DNA from: Rubrivirga sp.
GTDB lineage: Bacteria; Bacteroidota; Rhodothermia; Rhodothermales; Rubricoccaceae
Reading direction: 5' to 3'
DNA length: 5,729 nt
NCBI GenBank assembly: GCA_012269805.1
Contig: JAAXJP010000177.1
Location: forward strand, 1 to 5,729
Part shown: positions 1 through 4,425 of the stretch, one piece after another
How the letters are laid out: each line of letters starts with the position of its first letter
Numbering within the stretch: the first letter of the stretch is position 1
Notes under the pieces: model-generated
Databases searched by the model: none
What the model was told of the DNA's origin: nothing
Seen by the model: the letters and a program-made list of their open reading frames with translations, nothing else
Translations under genes and position numbers: made by a program

Positions 1-2
1 GA

Positions 3-41
3 ACCGCCCCTCCTCGGCTGGAAAGACCGAAAAGGGGCGGT
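3..41 (-). terminator. Terminator-like hairpin downstream of tmRNA
   Basis: A perfect 9-bp inverted repeat (3-11 pairs with 33-41, accgcccct/aggggcggt) lies seven bases past the tmRNA 3' end. Inside it is a smaller tcgg/ccga stem (14-17 with 27-30). Read on the minus strand it sits where ssrA transcription should stop. Only the first bases after the stem (TTC) are inside the window, so the U-tract that would settle the call cannot be seen. Confidence 0.5.
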
Positions 42-47
42 GTCTTG

Positions 48-420
48 TGGAGATGCCGGGAGTCGAACCCGGGTCCGAAAGGCGCTACAGTCCAGGCGTC
101 TACGCGCGTAGTCAGCGCTTTGGAGTCTTTGCTCCACCGGCGAGGCCCGCTGACGGGCTTCCAGTGGAGCGCAGGCTGGTTGGTTCTCGTCCGTCGGGCT
201 CAGCCGGAGCCTTCGGGACCAGCTCACTCTAGTCGGTGCTCTGTACGTCGATAGTGAGCGTCCGGCGTACAGAACAGCTAGCGGCGTGTGTTACGCGGCC
301 AGCGAGTAGGAGTAGTCGTTCGCAGCTACAATTGCGTTCCGATGGGTGTCACGGGCGTATCGGACACCACCCGGCGCGCGGCCTGCCGCACGAGCCTCTC
401 GTCGAAACCGTGTCATCCCC
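48..420 (-). ncRNA. ssrA: Transfer-messenger RNA (tmRNA)
   Basis: tmRNA frees stalled ribosomes together with SmpB and adds a degradation tag to the unfinished protein. Both ends of the tRNA-Ala-like domain are visible. The 5' GGGGATG (420-414) pairs with CATCTCC (55-49) and includes the G3-U wobble that specifies alanine. A canonical T-arm (72-56) with TTCGA loop precedes the 3' strand. After the discriminator A (48) the DNA reads CAA, so the CCA end is not encoded and must be added. The conserved ACGGTTTCGACG follows the 5' stem. Three pseudoknots can be drawn: stem 345-350/363-368 with loop contact 340-343/359-362; stem 240-247/266-273 with 222-228/253-259; and stem 131-140/161-170 with 148-154/111-117. 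The length of 373 nt is normal for one-piece tmRNA. The ends are set by the acceptor stem and could shift by 1-3 bases at the 3' side. Confidence 0.97.
291..323 (-). other. tmRNA tag-peptide reading frame (ANDYSYSLAA)
   Basis: The message-like part of the tmRNA reads GCG AAC GAC TAC TCC TAC TCG CTG GCC GCG TAA, encoding ANDYSYSLAA followed by a stop. The GCG at 321-323 is chosen as the resume codon because the preceding TAGCT keeps the A at position -4 and aligns with TAGTC before the GCA resume codon of E. coli. The neighbouring GCT (324-326) would give one extra alanine. The final LAA is the ending recognised by ClpXP-type proteases. The middle YSYS differs from the E. coli tag ANDENYALAA. 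Confidence 0.9.
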
Positions 421-454
421 AAAGAACGGCCGGCCCGCTGTGCGCGCCGGTTAG

Positions 455-460
455 TCTATA
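455..460 (-). promoter_or_regulatory. Possible minus-10 element for tmRNA
   Basis: TATAGA on the minus strand lies about 35 bases upstream of the mature tmRNA 5' end, in the short gap after the lipoprotein gene. It would give a short leader for RNase P to remove. It matches a generic TATAAT box rather than the TAnnTTTG pattern seen at 1364-1371, and no good upstream element is visible. Co-transcription from the lipoprotein gene is the alternative. Confidence 0.2.
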
Positions 461-484
461 ACGTACGCACACCCGACGGCGTGC

Positions 485-925
485 CTACTCCGTCGCGTCT
501 TCATCACGGTCGCGGGGCGTCCCGAGGGGAACGAGACCACGCTCCGAGAGGGCCGCCGAGAGTGGCTCGAGAACGGACCGGCGGAGGTCACCGTCGAGCG
601 CGTACACCTTCGTGCGCCCGCTCAGCCACGACCGGGTCTCGGCGCGGACGTAGACCCGGACGAACCCGCCGTCGAGCGGAACGAGGTCGAGCACCGCGTC
701 CGTCCGCGAGCCGAGGCCCGAGGCGACTTGCCGTGGCGCGGTCGTGACGACGGCGGGGTCGAGCGACTCCGCGAGGCCCCAGCCGGCGTCCGAGGCGGCC
801 TCGCGCAGGAGCACCGTGACGTCGGCCAACTCTGCGTGCACCTCGTAATCCCGGTACGGAGGGCTAAGGCGCGGAGCGCAGGCCGTGAGGGTCAGGACCA
901 AAAAGAGGGAAAGAGCGCGAACCAT
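485..925 (-). CDS. Small predicted lipoprotein, function unknown
   Basis: This is a 146-residue protein with a lipoprotein signal. MVRALSLFLVLTLTAC has one Arg at position 3, a hydrophobic stretch at 4-13 and the lipobox L-T-A-C ending at Cys16, so it is predicted to be lipid-anchored in the envelope. I do not recognise the family. The mature part looks like a compact alpha/beta domain: a helix-like segment at about 37-48 (VLLREAASDAGW), a strand-like VVTTAP at 59-64, then alternating strands with charged turns and an acidic end (RDRDEDATE). The layout of helix, then AGW, then VVTT loosely recalls small BamC/NlpB-like lipoprotein domains, but this is only a resemblance. The ATG at 925 is chosen because it gives a complete signal peptide; no Shine-Dalgarno sequence precedes it. 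The gene lies 64 bases upstream of the tmRNA on the same strand. Confidence 0.8.
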   Translation of the reverse strand: MVRALSLFLVLTLTACAPRLSPPYRDYEVHAELADVTVLLREAASDAGWGLAESLDPAVVTTAPRQVASGLGSRTDAVLDLVPLDGGFVRVYVRAETRSWLSGRTKVYALDGDLRRSVLEPLSAALSERGLVPLGTPRDRDEDATE

Positions 926-963
926 GACGGCCAGACTAGCGCGGCCGGTCGGCTAGCGCGAGG

Positions 964-1012
964 GACAAACAAAAGCCGGGCGGACACGCTCACCCGTACG
1001 TGTCCGCCCGGC
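964..1012 (-). terminator. Strong rho-independent terminator, minus strand
   Basis: A 14-bp perfect stem (975-988 with 999-1012) encloses a 10-base loop. On the minus strand it is followed directly by TTTTGTTTG, the arrangement of an intrinsic terminator. On the plus strand it is followed by gtgcgcggg, so it does not terminate in that direction. It lies upstream of the lipoprotein gene and must serve a minus-strand transcript starting to its right, where no convincing protein gene is present. Confidence 0.75.
966..973 (-). promoter_or_regulatory. Possible minus-10 element of the lipoprotein gene
   Basis: TTTGTTTG on the minus strand differs from the Bacteroidota TAnnTTTG box at one fixed position and lies about 40 bases upstream of the ATG at 925. 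The same bases form the T-rich tail of the terminator hairpin at 975-1012, so the match may be a coincidence. Confidence 0.2.
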
Positions 1013-1340
1013 GTGCGCGGGCCGAAGCCGCGGTGCGCACTGGGTATCGCTCTGTCACGTCCGCGGCACCAAGTGCCGATCCAGACGTGCTAGGTTTCTT
1101 GACAAGCGGCGTGCCAAGCGCCTTCCTTGCCCGGAAGGTGGGCCCAGAGATGCTCTGGGCGCCGGCCGGCGACGGCTCGGGCACAGGCCCCGTCTACCTT
1201 CGTGGACGGACCTGTATCCAATCCGGTACGCTTCCGGGCGGAGTCCTCGTGTGGAGGTGACCTCAGGCGTTGGGCCGAGGGCGCCGAAGCCCCTCGTCCC
1301 GGCAGGACGCGTGAAGCCTCGGTCAGAACCCGTCGCTGAG
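1013..1340 (-). ncRNA. Gene-free structured region, candidate ncRNA
   Basis: This is most of the 490-base gap between the lipoprotein gene and the COX24-like gene. I see no tRNA, no RNase P RNA hallmark (no GAGGAAAGTCC), no SRP RNA apex and no riboswitch core that I recognise. Hairpins are dense: a two-tier hairpin with outer stem 1056-1061/1084-1089 and inner stem 1064-1069/1073-1078; 1121-1126/1133-1138; 1142-1149/1153-1160 (8 bp, 3-base loop); and 1183-1187/1211-1215 continuing into 1190-1194/1205-1209. On the minus strand the region runs into the terminator at 975-1012, which makes it a candidate RNA gene. The 5' end is unknown; 1340 is an arbitrary limit just before the divergent promoter. 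GC-rich DNA forms hairpins easily, so the call stays tentative. Confidence 0.3.
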
Positions 1341-1371
1341 TTGAGGGGAGGGGGCGCCGGCCCTACCTTTG
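1341..1371 (+). promoter_or_regulatory. Bacteroidota-type promoter of the COX24-like gene
   Basis: TACCTTTG at 1364-1371 matches the Bacteroidota minus-10 consensus TAnnTTTG exactly. TTG at 1341-1343 lies 20 bases upstream, a suitable place for the minus-33 element. Transcription would begin near 1378, giving a leader of roughly 38 bases before the ATG at 1416. Confidence 0.65.
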
Positions 1372-1415
1372 CTCTCTACGGCCCGAACGACCTACTCACC
1401 CACTCCACGGTCCCT

Positions 1416-1511
1416 ATGCCCTGCGGACGCAAGCGCAAGCGCCACAAGATCGCGACTCACAAGCGGAAGAAGCGGCTTCGTAAGAACCGCCACAAGAAGA
1501 AGGGCCGCTAG
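1416..1511 (+). CDS. AURKAIP1/COX24 (mS38/bS22-like) mini-protein
   Basis: This is a 31-residue, extremely basic protein, MPCGRKRKRHKIATHKRKKR and onward, in which most residues after position 4 are Lys, Arg or His. The block KRKRHKIATHKRKKRLRKNR is the signature of the AURKAIP1/COX24 domain (DUF1713). The same short domain forms mitochondrial ribosomal protein mS38 and the actinobacterial small-subunit protein bS22. A ribosomal role, binding rRNA, is therefore the best inference. The ATG at 1416 is chosen because the family begins with MP(S/C)GKKRKR; the frame stays open upstream to a GTG at 1251, but that part is not protein-like. There is no Shine-Dalgarno sequence. The gene has its own promoter (1341-1371) and terminator (1568-1599), so it is probably transcribed alone. 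Confidence 0.93.
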   Translation: MPCGRKRKRHKIATHKRKKRLRKNRHKKKGR

Positions 1512-1567
1512 GTCGGCCTCGGCCGCCGCCGGTCGCTCTCCGCGGACCCGTTTCGGTCCACCGGTCT

Positions 1568-1599
1568 CAGGCCGCTCCCGGAAAGGGGGCGGCCTGTTT
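1568..1599 (+). terminator. Rho-independent terminator after the COX24-like gene
   Basis: A 12-bp stem with one G-T pair (1568-1579 with 1585-1596) and a five-base loop, ggaaa, is followed by TTT at 1597-1599. It lies 56 bases after the stop codon at 1511 and separates the mini-gene from the YtxH-type gene. Confidence 0.75.
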
Positions 1600-1636
1600 C
1601 GGGTTCGGCCGGAGCGAGCCGTCGGGGCTCTGCCGT

Positions 1637-1644
1637 TATCTTGG
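1637..1644 (+). promoter_or_regulatory. Possible minus-10 element of the YtxH-type gene
   Basis: TATCTTGG differs from TAnnTTTG at one position. It lies just after the terminator and 35 bases before the ATG at 1680, which would give a leader of about 30 bases. No clear TTG is seen at the expected upstream distance. Confidence 0.35.
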
Positions 1645-1679
1645 CCGGCCCCTTGCCCTCGTCCCCCCGCCCCTCACTC

Positions 1680-2000
1680 ATGAGCCAGCGTAGCCGCGCC
1701 ATCCGCGCCTCCATCTTCGGGTTCTTCGTCGGCGGCGCCGCTGGCGTGACCGTCGGCCTCCTGCTGGCGCCCGACGAGGGCCGCCAGCTCCGGCGCCGCG
1801 CCGCCTACCTCCTCGATCGCTGGGCCGGCGACCTCGCCGCCGTCGTCGACCGCCTCGACGGGGCCGGCGTCCCGTCCGACGCCCGCGCCCGCGCCGACGC
1901 CCTCATCGCCGACGCCCGCCAGCAGGCGGAGTCGTTGCTCTCGGAGGCCGACGCCCTCATCAACCAGGCCCGCCTCGGGCGGTCCGGCGACGGCGCCTGA
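1680..2000 (+). CDS. YtxH domain-containing membrane protein
   Basis: A 106-residue protein with a single N-terminal membrane segment (about residues 11-28, rich in Gly and Ala). It is followed by LLLAPDEGRQLRRR, which matches the YtxH pattern GLL(L/F)AP-x-x-G-x-x-x-R that ends the helix at a basic cytoplasmic face. The remainder (about 32-106) is predicted to be helical, Ala-rich and possibly coiled coil, with ADALIADARQQAESLLSEAD as the clearest part. YtxH proteins are small stress-associated membrane proteins without a defined biochemical activity. The ATG at 1680 is preferred to a TTG at 1641 because the extra residues are proline-rich, would precede the membrane helix, and would overlap the candidate promoter. 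There is no Shine-Dalgarno sequence. The yaaA gene follows after 60 bases on the same strand. Confidence 0.85.
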   Translation: MSQRSRAIRASIFGFFVGGAAGVTVGLLLAPDEGRQLRRRAAYLLDRWAGDLAAVVDRLDGAGVPSDARARADALIADARQQAESLLSEADALINQARLGRSGDGA

Positions 2001-2022
2001 CTCACCCATCTCTCCTCTCTCC

Positions 2023-2039
2023 CGCGCGCGGCGCGCGCG
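2023..2039. repeat. CG-only inverted repeat between ytxH-like gene and yaaA
   Basis: A 7-bp stem of alternating C and G (2023-2029 with 2033-2039) with a three-base loop lies in the 60-base gap, just after a pyrimidine-rich stretch (2001-2022). It could fold in RNA and slow or attenuate readthrough into yaaA. No T-tract follows on the plus strand, so I do not call it a terminator. Confidence 0.4.
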
Positions 2040-2060
2040 ACCTCCCCGCCACCGGCACAC

Positions 2061-2975
2061 GTGCGTTTTACGATTCTCCTCCCGAGTGCGGAGGGCAAGG
2101 AGCCCGGGGGCAACCCGCTGGCCCCCGACATGTTCGACTACCGCTCGTCGAACACGTTCAATTACTTCAACCAACTCAACCCTGAGCGCCGCGCGCTCAT
2201 CGACGCGCTTCAGGCCCAAATCAAAGAGGCCGACGAAGACGCGCTCCAGCAGCTGTTCGGCGTCAAGGGCGACACGCTCGAGGAGGCCGTCGAGGCCAAC
2301 CTCCAGGTCTACCGGAGCCCGCTCATGGCGGCTGTCGACCGGTACGGGCCGGGCGTGATGTACGCTGCGATGGATTTCGCCGGGCTCCCGACGGGCTCGC
2401 AGCGGCGCCTCCTCGAGAACGGTGTCATCTTCTCGGGCCTCTTCGGGCTGCTCCGGCCGGACGACCTGATCCCGAACTACCGGCTCAAGATGGACGCGAA
2501 GGTCGAGGGCATCGGGAAGGTCTCGGGCTACTGGCGGGAGTCGCTCTCCGACGCGCTCAACACGCTCGTCGCCGGCCACGCCGTCTGGAACCTCCTCCCG
2601 GGCGTCCACGAGACGGCCTGGGACGACGCCGAGACCTACGCGCGGATGATCCGGGTCAAGTTCTACAAAGAGGACGAGAGCGGGGAGCGGGCGGCCGTCT
2701 CGCACGGCGTCAAGGAGCTCCGCGGCGCGCTCGTCGCTTACATCGTCAACGAGACGGCCGACTCGGTCGAGTCCTTGGAGGACTGGGAGGCGCCCGACGG
2801 CTACGAAATGGACCCCGACGCCTCGGAGATCAACGAGAGCGGGGGCGGGACGGTCGCGATGGTCACGAGCCCGGGGTGGGAGGCCCGCCGGGAGGCCCGC
2901 CGGAAGGCCCGCGCCGAGGCCGAGGCCGAGGCGGCCGCCGCAAAGAAGGCCCGCGAGGACGACGACGACGACTGA
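2061..2975 (+). CDS. yaaA: YaaA family peroxide-stress protein (DUF328/UPF0246)
   Basis: In E. coli, YaaA belongs to the OxyR response and lowers free intracellular iron during peroxide stress, limiting oxidative DNA damage; DNA binding has also been reported. Family landmarks are present in order: the start RFTILLPSAEGK (2-13); GPGVMYAAMDF (96-106, like YTGVLYDALDF of relatives); SGLFGLLRPDDLIPNYRLKM (125-144, matching [20 protein letters not shown] of E. coli); YWRESLSDALN (157-167); and a late K-E-L-R-G (218-222). The GTG at 2061 is chosen because the conserved N-terminus begins there. At 304 residues it exceeds the roughly 250-260 usual for the family. The surplus is a C-terminal tail from about 272, rich in Ala, Arg, Lys and Glu and ending in five Asp, probably a charged helix. 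No Shine-Dalgarno sequence is seen. The udk gene follows after 71 bases and may be co-transcribed. Confidence 0.9.
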   Translation: MRFTILLPSAEGKEPGGNPLAPDMFDYRSSNTFNYFNQLNPERRALIDALQAQIKEADEDALQQLFGVKGDTLEEAVEANLQVYRSPLMAAVDRYGPGVMYAAMDFAGLPTGSQRRLLENGVIFSGLFGLLRPDDLIPNYRLKMDAKVEGIGKVSGYWRESLSDALNTLVAGHAVWNLLPGVHETAWDDAETYARMIRVKFYKEDESGERAAVSHGVKELRGALVAYIVNETADSVESLEDWEAPDGYEMDPDASEINESGGGTVAMVTSPGWEARREARRKARAEAEAEAAAAKKAREDDDDD

Positions 2976-3046
2976 GAAAGTGGGCGGCGAGAGCCGTGAG
3001 GCTTCGGCCGGCCGACTCGTTCGCTATCCCCATCGCTGCACGCCTT

Positions 3047-3667
3047 ATGTCCGTCGTGATCGGAATCGCCGGGGGCTCGGGGTCGGGCAAGACGACCGTC
3101 CAGCGGCGCGTGATGGAGCGGTTTGGGCCGCGCCGGATCGCGCTCCTCGACCACGACGCCTACTACCGCCCGCTCGACCACCTCTCGCCCGAGCAGCGCG
3201 CGCGCTTCAACTTCGACCACCCGGACGCGCTCGAGACCGAGCTCATGGTCGAGCACCTCGACCAGCTCCTCGCCGGCGAGCCGGTCGAGAAGCCCACGTA
3301 CTCGTTCGAGACGCACAGCCGGCGAGCGGAGACGGAGACCATCGACCCCCGGCCGGTCGTGTTGGTGGAGGGGATCCTCGTGCTCGCCGAGCCCGCGCTC
3401 CGCGAGCGGATGGACGTCAAGCTGTTCGTCGACGCCGCGCCGGACGTCCGGCTCATGCGGCGGATGGAGCGTGACCTCCACGAGCGCGGACGGTCCGTCG
3501 AGTCGGTCCTCGAGCAGTATCGGCGGACGGTCCGCCCGATGCACCTCGAGTTCGTGGAGCCCTCGAAGCGCCACGCCGACGTGATCATCCCGCGCGGCGG
3601 GCAGAACCAGGTCGCCATCGACATGGTGCTCGCTCGCGTCCAGTCGCTGATCGACCTCGACCGCTAG
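3047..3667 (+). CDS. udk: Uridine kinase (uridine/cytidine kinase)
   Basis: Udk phosphorylates uridine and cytidine to UMP and CMP, the kinase step of pyrimidine salvage in the cytoplasm. The 206-residue protein (E. coli 213) aligns along its whole length: Walker A GGSGSGKTT (9-17), DHDAYY (35-40), NFDHPDA (55-61), YSFETHSR (85-92, the E. coli YSYVEHTR region), VEGILVL (107-113), the lid segment RRMERDLHERGRS (138-150, E. coli RRIKRDVNERGRS), then QYRRTVRPMHLEFVEPSKRH (157-176) and ADVIIPRGG (177-185). The ATG at 3047 is chosen because the family starts 4-8 residues before the P-loop; the frame is open further upstream, but that stretch overlaps the end of yaaA and is Gly/Arg/Pro noise. No Shine-Dalgarno sequence is present. 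Its TAG overlaps the stop of convergent coaX. Confidence 0.97.
   Translation: MSVVIGIAGGSGSGKTTVQRRVMERFGPRRIALLDHDAYYRPLDHLSPEQRARFNFDHPDALETELMVEHLDQLLAGEPVEKPTYSFETHSRRAETETIDPRPVVLVEGILVLAEPALRERMDVKLFVDAAPDVRLMRRMERDLHERGRSVESVLEQYRRTVRPMHLEFVEPSKRHADVIIPRGGQNQVAIDMVLARVQSLIDLDR
3664..3667. other. Convergent stop codons sharing CTAG
   Basis: The palindrome CTAG holds the TAG of udk on the plus strand (3665-3667) and the TAG of coaX on the minus strand (3666-3664). No intergenic space is left, so any transcript end must lie inside the opposing gene. Confidence 0.95.
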
Positions 3668-4425
3668 CGCGCCGCGAGGGCCAGCCGTCGAATGCCGTCG
3701 TGGACGAGGTGGGGCTCGACCCGGTCCACCTCGGGGAGCCGCTCGGCGAGCCACGGCCCCCACCCGCCCGTCGCGACGACGAGCGCGTCGCCGCCGAGCG
3801 CGTCGGTCGTGCGGCGGAGGAGGCCGGCGACGCCGTCGAGCACGAGCGCGCTGAGGCCGGCCTGGATAGCCGTCACGGTCGAGTCGCCGACGGGGGCGAC
3901 CGCGTCCGGCCAGGGGACGTCGGGGAGCTGGCGGGTGTCGCGGGTGAGCGAGCGCCGGAGGAGGTCCGGCCCGGGGAGGATGGCGCCGCCGAGGTAGGCG
4001 GGCTCGGCCGTGACCACCTCCGTCGTGATGGCCGATCCGGCGTCGAGCGCGACCACGGGGCGCCCCGTCGCGAGCGCGTGCGCGCCGACGGCTGCCGCCA
4101 GCCGGTCGGTCCCGAGCGTCCGCGGCGTCGCGTAGGCGAGGCGGAAGGGGAGAGGCAGGTCGGCCGACACGACGGTGGGCACGGCGCCCATCACAGCTGC
4201 GACGGCCTCGGCCAGCACCGGCGTTAGGGCGGGCACGACGGAGGCGATTCCAGCCGCCTCGGCGTCGCCCGCGAGCTCCTCGAGGCGGGCGGTCCAGGCC
4301 TCGGCGGGCGCGTCGTCGGAGGGGAACCGCGCGGTCGCGCCCCACGCGCCGTCCCACACGGCCGCCTTCACCGACGAGTTGCCGGCGTCGAGGGCAAGGA
4401 AGGACGTGGCCGCCGGCCCCTCCAC
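3664..4425 (-). CDS. coaX: Type III pantothenate kinase
   Basis: CoaX phosphorylates pantothenate, the first step of coenzyme A synthesis. The type III enzyme belongs to the ASKHA fold, normally needs a monovalent cation and is not inhibited by CoA. The 253 residues show the family motifs: LALDAGNSSVK (10-20, phosphate loop), GTDRLAAAVGA (105-115, whose Asp is the proposed catalytic base), DAGSAITTEVV (128-138, usually DAGTA(I/L)T, so Ser replaces Thr), AYLGGAILPG (143-152) and ATGG (218-221). The start is a GTG at 4425 placed directly after the TAG of the CNNM-type gene, with no base between, suggesting translational coupling. No other start codon precedes the first motif. An SD-like GGAGGGG lies just after the GTG rather than before it. 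The gene ends in a 4-base tail-to-tail overlap with udk. Confidence 0.95.
   Translation of the reverse strand: MEGPAATSFLALDAGNSSVKAAVWDGAWGATARFPSDDAPAEAWTARLEELAGDAEAAGIASVVPALTPVLAEAVAAVMGAVPTVVSADLPLPFRLAYATPRTLGTDRLAAAVGAHALATGRPVVALDAGSAITTEVVTAEPAYLGGAILPGPDLLRRSLTRDTRQLPDVPWPDAVAPVGDSTVTAIQAGLSALVLDGVAGLLRRTTDALGGDALVVATGGWGPWLAERLPEVDRVEPHLVHDGIRRLALAAR

Noticed and set aside
346..747. 133-codon plus-strand frame over the tmRNA and lipoprotein gene
   Set aside because: It overlaps two supported minus-strand genes, and its Arg/Gly/Pro-rich product has no recognisable features.
990..1184. 64-codon minus-strand frame ending in the terminator loop
   Set aside because: It could in principle be the gene served by the terminator at 975-1012, but the stop lies in the hairpin loop, the sequence is low-complexity Ala/Arg/Ser/Pro, and no family or start signal supports it.
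1013..1340. RNase P RNA or SRP RNA
   Set aside because: A phrase like CAGAACCCG occurs at 1324-1332 on the plus strand, but the other RNase P hallmarks (GAGGAAAGTCC near the 5' end, the GGTAAGGGTGAAA region) are missing on both strands. The SRP apex GGTCAGG(C/T)CCGGAAGGAAGCAGC is also absent.
1674..2705. 343-codon open frame on the minus strand opposite the YtxH-type gene and yaaA
   Set aside because: It is the antisense shadow of two genes with recognisable families, and its composition (Val/Arg/Glu/Pro/Gly-rich) fits no protein family.
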